A program made the translations under genes and the position numbers. From NCBI GenBank assembly GCA_001701065.1, contig DAAL01000174.1:1-5508 (forward strand): a DNA stretch of 5,508 nucleotides. Reading direction: 5' to 3'. Under the pieces are notes generated by a model. That model did no database searches. It was not told where the DNA came from and worked only from the letters and a program-made list of their open reading frames with translations. The first letter of the stretch is position 1, and every line of letters begins with the position of its first letter. Below are positions 1-5,508 of this stretch, piece by piece. The stretch is from Bacteroidales bacterium GP4 (lineage in GTDB: Bacteria > Bacteroidota > Bacteroidia > Bacteroidales > Muribaculaceae).

Positions 1-253
1 CAAGCACTGGAGCGGCATTCAGCCCCGACATGTCGGCATCCAGCGTGACACTGCCTGACGCGGCGGTAATGCTCCGCATACGCTCCAGTCCCACCAACAG
101 CAATGGGAATGCAAGGCTGATAATGTAGATGGACAACACCGTCCCGCGGTTGAAAGCGTAGAACGTGAGTTTACTCAGCCACAACTTATAGAGCAGATAA
201 AGCGGAAGCAGCGCGCATCCTGTAATCAACGAATAATAAAGCAGTACACCCAT
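1..253 (-). CDS. M56-family (BlaR1/MecR1-like) membrane metalloprotease sensor, N-terminal part only
   Basis: I translated this stretch by hand. An ATG at 253-251 opens a frame that stays open to the window edge, giving 84 residues. The visible part has a hydrophobic segment at about residues 2-23, a short loop with the sequence SKLTFYAFNR (27-36), and a second hydrophobic segment at about 38-54. This layout, two N-terminal helices separated by a loop with an 'F..FNR' motif, is what Bacteroidota M56 peptidases (BlaR1 family) show. The catalytic HExxH motif and any C-terminal sensor or TonB-like domain would lie beyond position 1 and cannot be seen. The start is 3 nt after the stop of the BlaI-type repressor, so the two are almost certainly co-transcribed and perhaps translationally coupled. 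In the characterised family the protease senses an envelope signal and triggers removal of the repressor. The signal here is unknown; beta-lactam sensing should not be assumed. Family assignment rests mainly on the neighbour and the N-terminal pattern. Confidence 0.8.
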   Translation of the reverse strand, partial: MGVLLYYSLITGCALLPLYLLYKLWLSKLTFYAFNRGTVLSIYIISLAFPLLLVGLERMRSITAASGSVTLDADMSGLNAAPVL

Positions 254-256
254 CGC

Positions 257-640
257 TTAATCCTCCGACCATTCAATGTCCTTACCATTATTCTCCACCT
301 CGTCGATAAGCCGGCGAAGCTCCTCAATCGACACTTCCTCATCCTTGACAAGCGATGACACGATGCCGAGATAAGAATTTCCGAAAAACCGGTTCACAAT
401 CGACTTGATTGAGCGTCCGCCCACCTCCTCGCGGCTCAACTTAGCGAAATAGCGGTGAGTGGGACCAAAACTCTCATGCCCCACAAATCCCTTCTCCTCA
501 AGACCTCTTACCACGGTGGAAAGAGTGTTGAAATGAGGGCGCGGCTCGGGATAGAGTTCCTGCAACTCTCTTACGAATAAAGCTCCATGAGTCCAAAACA
601 GGTTCATGACTTCTTCTTCTTTCGGGGTCAATTCTTTCAT
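257..640 (-). CDS. BlaI/MecI/CopY-family transcriptional repressor
   Basis: This 127-residue protein has the usual BlaI-family length. The N-terminal winged helix-turn-helix spans about residues 4-69. It opens with MKELTPKEEEVM and contains the recognition-helix region NTLSTVVRGLEEKGFV (38-53), followed by the wing (HESFGPTHRYFAKLS, 55-69). The C-terminal part (about 78-115) is helical and charged, as expected for the dimerisation domain. The segment around FFGNSYLGIVSSLV (85-98) lies where family members are cleaved when the partner M56 protease is activated; I infer this from position. A TTG 30 nt further upstream (670) would keep the frame open, but it lies inside the -7 promoter box, so the ATG at 640 is the better start. 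The gene is followed after 3 nt by the M56 sensor gene. Dyad sequences in the promoter indicate that it probably represses its own transcription. The target genes beyond its own operon are unknown. Confidence 0.93.
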   Translation of the reverse strand: MKELTPKEEEVMNLFWTHGALFVRELQELYPEPRPHFNTLSTVVRGLEEKGFVGHESFGPTHRYFAKLSREEVGGRSIKSIVNRFFGNSYLGIVSSLVKDEEVSIEELRRLIDEVENNGKDIEWSED

Positions 641-667
641 AACTGATGTTAGTTTTGTTTCACACTG

Positions 668-700
668 CAAATATAACTATAAATTTTAGTTACATACAAA
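668..700 (-). promoter_or_regulatory. Bacteroides-type sigma promoter of the blaI-M56 operon
   Basis: On the minus strand the -33 element TTTG (700-697) is followed after 21 bp by TATATTTG (675-668), a full match to the Bacteroides -7 consensus TAnnTTTG at about the expected distance. Transcription would start near 661-663, leaving an untranslated leader of about 20 nt (AAACAAAACTAACATCAGTT just before the ATG). No Shine-Dalgarno sequence is seen, which is normal in Bacteroidota. Confidence 0.8.
674..692. promoter_or_regulatory. Probable repressor operator O1 (TAACTA-N7-TAGTTA dyad)
   Basis: A 19-bp inverted repeat with perfect 6-bp arms, TAACTA (674-679) and TAGTTA (687-692), and an A/T-only centre. 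It fills most of the spacer between the -33 and -7 elements and overlaps the -7 box by 2 bp, so a bound dimer would block RNA polymerase. BlaI/MecI proteins are known to bind short AT-rich dyads in their own promoters. Assigning this dyad to the adjacent repressor is an inference from position and symmetry. Confidence 0.65.
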
Positions 701-716
701 TATTTTTTTAGTTTAT

Positions 717-743
717 TTTCTAAAAATTTTAGTTACCTAACTA
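717..743. promoter_or_regulatory. Second cluster of TAACTA/TAGTTA half-sites (possible operator O2)
   Basis: The 12-bp word AATTTTAGTTAC of O1 (682-693) recurs at 725-736, 43 bp away, about four helical turns. Position 717-735 gives a degenerate 19-bp version of O1, with left arm TTTCTA and right arm TAGTTA. A second, tighter dyad, TAGTTA-CC-TAACTA, sits at 730-743 and shares the same half-site. It lies upstream of the -33 element, where a second repressor dimer could bind cooperatively. The repeat is seen directly; its role is inferred. Confidence 0.45.
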
Positions 744-831
744 TTTTTCTTCTTTCAAGCCATACGAAATCCTGCGCCATATATCTACTACACAGCACAA
801 TACCATGATTTAAGACATTCTTTCGGGAGAA

Positions 832-1827
832 TCAGCGGCGACGCTTAAGAATCACATATATAATCACCGGCGCGCCTATGAGCGGAGTGACGGCATTGAT
901 GGGGAGGACCGAATTTTCAGGTAGGATGCTTATAAAGTTGCACAATAGAGCCACCGCCGCCCCGGTAAGCACAGTACCCGGCATGATTACCGCATGGTTA
1001 TCGGTGCGCCAAATCATACGGGTTATGTGAGGGACCGCAAGCCCGATGAACGACACCGGTCCGCAGTAAGCCGTAACGGTTGCAGTCAACAACCCGGTGG
1101 CAAGCATGAGCATATTGCGCACCTTGACAAGGTTTACCCCGAGGTTGCGGGCATAGCTGTCGCCAAGCAGCAGCAGATTAAGCGGTTTTATCAACAGCAT
1201 GGAAAGAATAAGCCCCACCACTACTACCGACGAGAACAGCGGAAGCTGAGGCAGCGTAACCCCGTTGAAAGAGCCCATGCCCCACATCACATAATTCTGC
1301 ACACCCTGCGCCGATGCCGAAAAGTTAAGCAGCATAATCAGCGACGAGGCAAGATACCCTATCATGATGCCCGTGATGAGCAACATCAAATCATTTTTAA
1401 GCCAAGTGGAAAGAAGCAGCAGCAACGCCATTATGAGCATGCTGCCGAGGAATGCACCCAACATCACAGCCGCATAGCCGCCCACCATGAGCGACCCTGC
1501 CGATATTGCGCCGCCCATAAACAGCATCACAACGGCTACACCAAGACTCGCGCCTGAACTGATACCTAGAATGGACGGACCCGCAAGCGGATTGCGGAAA
1601 GCGGTTTGAAGCATCAACCCGGATATGGCAAGTCCCGCGCCTCCAAGGAGCGCAGTCACAGCCTGAGGAAGCCGGCTGCCTATAATGATGTAACGAGCGG
1701 GACCGGCTGAGTCGCCAGCACCGGTAAGGATGTCAACGACAGTGGCAAAAGGGATGCTTACCGACCCTATGAATATATTAAGGATCAGCAACACCACTAC
1801 TACCAATGTCATTACCACAAACCGCAT
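832..1827 (-). CDS. btuC: FecCD/BtuC-family ABC transporter permease, probable corrinoid importer subunit
   Basis: This 331-residue polytopic inner-membrane protein has the length and pattern of the FecCD family (BtuC, FhuB, HmuU), with about ten hydrophobic segments. Family landmarks are SRLPQAVTALLGGAGLAISG (51-70) running into LMLQTAFRNPLAGPSILGISSGA (71-93); the cytoplasmic loop LGDSYARNLGVNLVKVRN (221-238), which corresponds to the loop that contacts the ATPase in BtuC; GPVSFIGLAVPHITRMI (256-272); and the C-terminal LPINAVTPLIGAPVIIYVIL (308-327). It would form a homodimeric channel that passes substrate from the binding protein into the cytoplasm. The start lies 15 nt after the stop of the binding-protein gene, so it is in the same operon. 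Family membership is certain; corrinoid rather than haem or siderophore specificity is inferred from the upstream BtuG-like gene. The partner ATPase gene does not follow: downstream comes noncoding DNA and an unrelated repressor operon. Confidence 0.9.
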   Translation of the reverse strand: MRFVVMTLVVVVLLILNIFIGSVSIPFATVVDILTGAGDSAGPARYIIIGSRLPQAVTALLGGAGLAISGLMLQTAFRNPLAGPSILGISSGASLGVAVVMLFMGGAISAGSLMVGGYAAVMLGAFLGSMLIMALLLLLSTWLKNDLMLLITGIMIGYLASSLIMLLNFSASAQGVQNYVMWGMGSFNGVTLPQLPLFSSVVVVGLILSMLLIKPLNLLLLGDSYARNLGVNLVKVRNMLMLATGLLTATVTAYCGPVSFIGLAVPHITRMIWRTDNHAVIMPGTVLTGAAVALLCNFISILPENSVLPINAVTPLIGAPVIIYVILKRRR

Positions 1828-1842
1828 ACTTGGGAACTGTTT

Positions 1843-2979
1843 CTAAGGTAACAACGGAACAAAGTAATTAAAATTATGCTCAGGCAGCTCCAATTCAGGA
1901 TGAAGCACCGAAATCATGTCGGCAAGAATCACCTGCGGATGGAACGGCATCACATCGTAAAGGTCAGCCTTGCCAGTGTTGCATCCGTGGACAGTGCCGT
2001 TCTTGTAAGGTGCGAATTGCTTATATAGGACATTGTCGCTGCCCAACTGGGAGTAAGTGAGTTCCGAGGGCTGATTGTAGCGAATCAACCACACATCGGC
2101 ATCATGCGCCTCGTTAAGCACCTGTTCAGGCGACAACGCCGCACTACCCGCCTTGTCGATGTAACCGAAGATGTTTTTACCTCCGGCATCCTCTATCATA
2201 CGGTCCATTGTGGAGTGCGCTCCGGGGACATTCCACACATTGCCGTACATGCAGTCAAGCATGACACGCGGACGATGCGCCGCCGATGCGCCAAGGGTCC
2301 TCAATTCGTTATAGACGGAATCGGTCACGGCAAACAGCGAGTCAGCCTCGGCACTGCGCCCCACCAGCCTTCCGAAAAACTTCATCCACTCAGCACGCGC
2401 CAAAGGCGACGACTCCATATAGTCGGCACATTCCACGATGGGAATACCGAGTTGCGAAAGTTTGCCGTACCCGTTATTGCCTTCGTAAGGCGACAACAAC
2501 ACCGCCCCCGGGCTCAGTTGCATTATTTTTTCAAGATTAGGCGACATATTGTCACCACAGTCAAGGATAAATCCCTCATTTATTCGACGCACAATTATGC
2601 TGTCATGAATATATTGGGGATCGCACACTCCTGTAACAGCTTCTGCCGCCCCAAGCTCCGAAATCAAAGCATTGTGGGTGGCTGCGTACACCACCGCGCT
2701 TGTGAGCGGAATACGCACTACCGTTCCTTCCGGAAGATAGTCCTCGTCAATACCCATAGGCGCAAGGATATAAGTGTTAAGTATCTTAGCCGTGTCCCAA
2801 GGATTGCGCAGGGTGGCAACAGTGTAGTCGCCGTAATCGACCATGGTGATGTTGCGCGCATACTTCATAGCCACCGTATCGCCTTCCTCACCGTAAGAAA
2901 CAGCGTTACCGCCTCCACATGAGTGGATGAACGGTAACACTATAAAAATTATGACAGAAAATATGCTATAAAGCCTCAT
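1843..2979 (-). CDS. btuF: Substrate-binding lipoprotein of the ABC importer, probable corrinoid-binding BtuF-like protein
   Basis: This 378-residue protein starts with a lipoprotein signal peptide: a hydrophobic stretch at residues 3-18, then IHSC with the acylated Cys at 21. The residues after the Cys are GGGNA, with no acidic cluster, so it should stay in the periplasm, probably anchored in the inner membrane or the inner leaflet of the outer membrane. The remainder fits the helical-backbone (Peripla_BP_2, TroA/BtuF-type) fold. The N-lobe holds VVYAATHNALISELGAAEAVTGV (96-118) and NLEKIMQLSPGAVLLSP (148-164), and a long linking helix lies around 192-230. The C-lobe holds RVMLDCMYGNVWNVPGAHSTMDRMIEDAGGKNIF (238-271) and LSPEQVLNEAHDADVWLIR (282-300). 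The ATG at 2979 is preferred because it begins exactly at the signal peptide and lies 1 nt after the upstream gene's stop. A longer open frame back to a TTG at 3090 would overlap that gene by about 110 bp and bury the signal peptide. The mature protein has five further cysteines (119, 141, 184, 243, 333). Ligand identity is inferred from context. Confidence 0.87.
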   Translation of the reverse strand: MRLYSIFSVIIFIVLPFIHSCGGGNAVSYGEEGDTVAMKYARNITMVDYGDYTVATLRNPWDTAKILNTYILAPMGIDEDYLPEGTVVRIPLTSAVVYAATHNALISELGAAEAVTGVCDPQYIHDSIIVRRINEGFILDCGDNMSPNLEKIMQLSPGAVLLSPYEGNNGYGKLSQLGIPIVECADYMESSPLARAEWMKFFGRLVGRSAEADSLFAVTDSVYNELRTLGASAAHRPRVMLDCMYGNVWNVPGAHSTMDRMIEDAGGKNIFGYIDKAGSAALSPEQVLNEAHDADVWLIRYNQPSELTYSQLGSDNVLYKQFAPYKNGTVHGCNTGKADLYDVMPFHPQVILADMISVLHPELELPEHNFNYFVPLLP

Positions 2980-2980
2980 C

Positions 2981-4075
2981 TTAATGATGATTAAAGAATA
3001 TAAATGCCGGACCTGTGCCAACGTTGTAACGGCGTACGAACTGACCGTTGGCGTTATACTCCTTGGCATAACCGTCGAGAGTAGTGCCAATATTGCCGTT
3101 GTCGATAGTATAGGATGTCACGATAATCTTTCCTGACACCGGATCCACAGCAAGAGCCACAGGAGCGTCCACACCTTCGTCCGAAAGCATGTCGGTCATA
3201 GCCGATGTGTTGATGTCATAGACAGTGTATTTGACATCAGCACCTGTAGTACCCCAGGGTGCGTTTGCCAAGTAGACTTTATCGCCCTTTATGTCCATCA
3301 GTGTAGCCTCGGCTATCTCTTTCATGGAGTCATCGGGAAGCAGGCGGTAAACTTTGCTACTGATATCGGCGTAATTACCTTTACAAAGCAGGAACACGTC
3401 CTTGCCGTTGGAGTGGAATTCAGTGGGGTTAAGCCCTACAGTGATGGTTTTAGCGACTTTGAACGAGGGAATATCGATTACAGAAGCGGTGGTGCCGTAA
3501 CCTTCACGCCAGTTCATGCCATCGGAGTTAGGCACATAGAGGTTATTGCCGGCAATGGCTATTAATTCAGGATTGGGACCTACCTTCACATTACCGTCAA
3601 TAGCCAGCGAGAGAGTGTCAAGACGTGACACATAGCCATTGTACATGGACACATACACTTTGCCTTCCTTAGCAGCGAGATAGCGCGGACCTTGTCCTTC
3701 ATTGCTGTTAAGCGATATCTGCTTGATGGTCTTAAATGTAGTCCTGTCAATAATTGTAATCACGTTGGACTCGTATATGGCAAGATAAATCTTCGAGCCG
3801 TAAAGAACGGCACCTTGCGGAGTGTTGCCTATACTTTGACCGTTATTGGCATTTTGGTACACATTCTGTGATGCGGTGCCTTTGGCGTAGTCAAGATAAG
3901 TGAGCGACCCTTCGATTTTGTCGGTCATATTTCCCTGGTTCAGCACAAACGCTCCCTCAGCCACAACAGGAACTTCGGGGTCAGGCGCTTTGTCCTTGTC
4001 ATCATCGTCACTGCATGACGACACACACGCACACGACAGTGAGAGCATAACGCCCCATAAAATACTTTTTTTCAT
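2981..4075 (-). CDS. btuG: Surface-exposed seven-bladed beta-propeller lipoprotein, BtuG-like (YncE/DUF5074-type)
   Basis: This 364-residue protein begins with MKKSILWGVML and a lipobox VSSC, with the acylated Cys at 21. It is followed directly by SDDDDKDK (22-29). Ser plus an acidic run after the Cys is the surface-export signal of Bacteroides lipoproteins, so it should be displayed outside the cell. The rest is built of repeated beta-sheet units, which I count as seven blades starting near residues 40, 86, 129, 168, 215, 258 and 303. Typical units are GAVLYGSKIYLAIYESNVIT (88-107) and NPELIAIAGNNLYVPNSDG (168-186). The chain closes with YNVGTGPAFIFF. This is the architecture of BtuG, the cobalamin-capturing surface propeller that sits on BtuB receptors in Bacteroides. 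Position supports this: it follows the TonB-dependent receptor by 29 nt and precedes the binding lipoprotein by 1 nt. Related YncE/DUF5074-type propellers can accompany receptors for other ligands, so the corrinoid assignment is probable, not proven. Confidence 0.82.
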   Translation of the reverse strand: MKKSILWGVMLSLSCACVSSCSDDDDKDKAPDPEVPVVAEGAFVLNQGNMTDKIEGSLTYLDYAKGTASQNVYQNANNGQSIGNTPQGAVLYGSKIYLAIYESNVITIIDRTTFKTIKQISLNSNEGQGPRYLAAKEGKVYVSMYNGYVSRLDTLSLAIDGNVKVGPNPELIAIAGNNLYVPNSDGMNWREGYGTTASVIDIPSFKVAKTITVGLNPTEFHSNGKDVFLLCKGNYADISSKVYRLLPDDSMKEIAEATLMDIKGDKVYLANAPWGTTGADVKYTVYDINTSAMTDMLSDEGVDAPVALAVDPVSGKIIVTSYTIDNGNIGTTLDGYAKEYNANGQFVRRYNVGTGPAFIFFNHH

Positions 4076-4104
4076 AACAAAAAATAACGATTAAGTGAAT
4101 TTAG

Positions 4105-5508
4105 TTAAAGTTGGAATTTCAAAGTTATTTGCCACGACCTTCCCGGCATGGGATAACGCGCCACCACCTCATACTGCTTGTCGAAGATGTTGAGGATGTC
4201 GCCGCGCAGTTCCAGATAATGCCCCTTGGGTAGACCGAACCGGTGCCATGCCGCAATGCCCGACTCGGCATAGCCCGATATACGGGTAGCCGGCAGATTG
4301 TTATTGGTAGCATAACGCGCTCCCACCGCTGTGGTGTGCCACACCACATTCACCCACGGATTCTCATAGGTCAGCGACACACTGCCCGAATTTTTCGGGA
4401 TATAAGCCACCTGCTTCATCCAGTCGCTTGACTCGGGCGAAGTGCGCGGCTGGGCGCGCTGGTAACTGTAATTGGACGCGAAAAATATGGAATGCCGGCG
4501 TGACAGCCTGAACGACAGGCTGCACGTGAAGTCCACACCCAGCACCCTCACCTTGCCGAGATTCACCATGCGCCACACAAACATGTTGTAAGGTATTCCC
4601 ACAATCATGTCGTCAATGTGGTTAAGGTAGCCGTCGAGCGTAAAGACGGCTGAGTTAAGCCATGATTGCGGCTTCGGGTTCCAAGTAAAACCGAGGTTCA
4701 GCTGATCGGTGGTTTCCGGAAGCAAATCGGTGCTCCCGTAATGGTCAAAATAAGCTTCATTGAATGTGGGCACACGGAATATATTCTTATAGGACATGCG
4801 CACATAAAGCTCCTCCCCTCCCCACGGCTGAACCGACAGGCTCACTGAGGGCGAGAGTTTCGACGCGTCCTTTGCGCTTTCGCCGTCCTTAGCTCCGTTA
4901 AGATAGACTGAGTAGAGCAGTCGCGCCATTGCCGTGACTCTGCCGGTGCGCCACCTTGCGGTGAGGCTTTGCAAAATGCTGTTACGGTAAGGCCGGATAT
5001 CGTCGGGAAGATTGCTTGTCAAGTTATTATAGGCATAGTCAGCCGAGTAGTCCACCGCCCATTGCTGCGACGGCATCCACATCACACTGCCGGTCACATA
5101 AGCCTCACGTTGCCAGTAATTCTGGTTCAGTTCGCCTCCGGGGTATTTCCCGTCCTTGTCATGATAGAGTGAACGAGAGAAATTGAACTTTCCCGAACCC
5201 TGCACTGACCATTGGGAATTGACCGCCCTGCGGTAACTCAGCTGCGCGAAAGCGTTGGTCTCGCGAAGCCGCTCGTTGCTCACATTATTATAATAGATAA
5301 TAGGACCCGGAAGACGGCGCGAGTTATCATAATAATAAGCCTTCGCGTAGAGCGATGAACGGGAGTCGGGAGTGTAGACCATGTTCAATTCCCCGTGTCC
5401 TGAGTTCATCCTTGAGTTGTTACGCCGTTCCCGGGTATCCATTTCACCATTAAAGAACGTAAAAGGGTAATCGTTTCCGGCATGAATGTATTCGCCGGTA
5501 ACAGCCAT
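4105..5508 (-). CDS. btuB: TonB-dependent outer-membrane receptor, C-terminal beta-barrel part; probable BtuB-like corrinoid receptor
   Basis: The frame is open to the window edge, giving 467 residues of barrel. The ATG at 5508 is almost certainly an internal methionine: there is no signal peptide, TonB box or plug domain, and the sequence starts inside a barrel strand. Complete BtuB-type receptors run to about 600-700 residues, so a few hundred are missing. The visible part alternates amphipathic aromatic-rich strands with polar loops. It carries the conserved mid-barrel receptor motif FRVPTFNEAYFDHYGSTDLLPETTDQL (244-270) and the typical C-terminal ending LELRGDILNIFDKQYEVVARYPMPGRSWQITLKF (432-465). 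The chain ends in FQL, so the usual terminal aromatic is not the last residue. It is the first visible gene of the operon and would import substrate across the outer membrane using TonB energy. Assignment to corrinoids relies on the downstream BtuG/BtuF/BtuC-like genes; the operon's regulatory leader lies outside the window. Confidence 0.88.
   Translation of the reverse strand: MAVTGEYIHAGNDYPFTFFNGEMDTRERRNNSRMNSGHGELNMVYTPDSRSSLYAKAYYYDNSRRLPGPIIYYNNVSNERLRETNAFAQLSYRRAVNSQWSVQGSGKFNFSRSLYHDKDGKYPGGELNQNYWQREAYVTGSVMWMPSQQWAVDYSADYAYNNLTSNLPDDIRPYRNSILQSLTARWRTGRVTAMARLLYSVYLNGAKDGESAKDASKLSPSVSLSVQPWGGEELYVRMSYKNIFRVPTFNEAYFDHYGSTDLLPETTDQLNLGFTWNPKPQSWLNSAVFTLDGYLNHIDDMIVGIPYNMFVWRMVNLGKVRVLGVDFTCSLSFRLSRRHSIFFASNYSYQRAQPRTSPESSDWMKQVAYIPKNSGSVSLTYENPWVNVVWHTTAVGARYATNNNLPATRISGYAESGIAAWHRFGLPKGHYLELRGDILNIFDKQYEVVARYPMPGRSWQITLKFQL

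Larger units (their letters stand above)
641..831. other. AT-rich intergenic region between the transport operon and the blaI-M56 operon
   Basis: The part next to the repressor (about 641-750) is strongly AT-rich and contains the promoter and dyads described separately. The part next to the permease stop (about 750-831) has ordinary composition. I see no convincing Rho-independent terminator for the permease operon: the only local hairpin (ATTCT...AGAAT, 817-832) has five-base arms, no T tract, and overlaps the permease stop codon. No RNA gene or plausible small protein gene was recognised. Confidence 0.6.

Noticed and set aside
641..670. N-terminal extension of the BlaI-type repressor from a TTG at 670
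   Set aside because: The TTG lies inside the -7 promoter element, upstream of the expected transcription start, and the added residues do not belong to the family's usual N-terminus.
741..806. Small minus-strand open frame of 21 codons between permease and repressor
   Set aside because: It has no ribosome-binding context or recognisable feature, and its end overlaps the proposed operator cluster.
817..832. Possible terminator hairpin ATTCT-N6-AGAAT after the permease
   Set aside because: The arms are only five bases, mostly A/T, with no T tract following, and the repeat overlaps the permease stop codon.
994..1557. Plus-strand open frame (187 codons) opposite the permease gene
   Set aside because: The product is a low-complexity His/Gln/Arg-rich string, as expected from the antisense of a hydrophobic membrane protein gene.
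2104..2922. Long plus-strand open frame (272 codons) opposite the binding-lipoprotein gene
   Set aside because: Its product is rich in Arg and His with no recognisable domain, and it lies wholly antisense to a gene with a clear signal peptide and fold.
2980..3090. N-terminal extension of the binding lipoprotein from a TTG at 3090
   Set aside because: It overlaps the end of the propeller gene by about 110 bp and would place 37 residues before an intact lipoprotein signal peptide.
4076..4104. Possible internal promoter or regulatory site between receptor and propeller genes
   Set aside because: The 29-nt gap is AT-rich but has no TAnnTTTG element, so it is best read as an ordinary intra-operon spacer.

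Overview
The window reads as a piece of a Bacteroidota (Bacteroidales) chromosome. The evidence is a Bacteroides-type promoter (TTTG, 21 bp, TAnnTTTG), start codons without clear Shine-Dalgarno sequences, a lipoprotein with a Cys-Ser-Asp4 surface-export signal, and a TonB-dependent receptor next to a surface beta-propeller lipoprotein. The coding DNA is of roughly balanced GC and the one long intergenic region is very AT-rich. That would suit a gut Bacteroidales lineage such as Muribaculaceae, but the family assignment is a guess. All convincing genes lie on the minus strand, so transcription runs from high to low coordinates.

Positions 5508 to 832 hold four tightly packed genes that form one transport operon: the C-terminal barrel of a TonB-dependent outer-membrane receptor (cut by the window edge), a surface-exposed seven-bladed beta-propeller lipoprotein resembling BtuG, a periplasmic-facing substrate-binding lipoprotein resembling BtuF, and a BtuC/FecCD-type inner-membrane permease. 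The gaps between them are 29, 1 and 15 nt. The best reading is a corrinoid (vitamin B12) uptake path. The propeller captures ligand at the cell surface and hands it to the receptor; the binding lipoprotein receives it in the periplasm and delivers it to the permease. Substrate is inferred from gene content; a cobalamin riboswitch, if present, would lie upstream beyond position 5508. The ABC ATPase (BtuD) is not next to the permease.

Positions 641 to 831 are noncoding. They contain a strong match to the Bacteroides promoter consensus reading leftward, and several TAACTA/TAGTTA half-sites arranged as dyads, one of them inside the promoter spacer.

Positions 640 to 1 hold a BlaI/MecI/CopY-family winged-helix repressor and, 3 nt downstream, the start of an M56 (BlaR1/MecR1-like) membrane metalloprotease sensor, cut by the window edge. 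This pair is a separate, probably self-repressing transcription unit with no obvious link to the transport operon.

I did not find an undescribed system. The points most worth a second look are the operator layout, the absent BtuD gene, and the contrasting sorting signals of the two lipoproteins.
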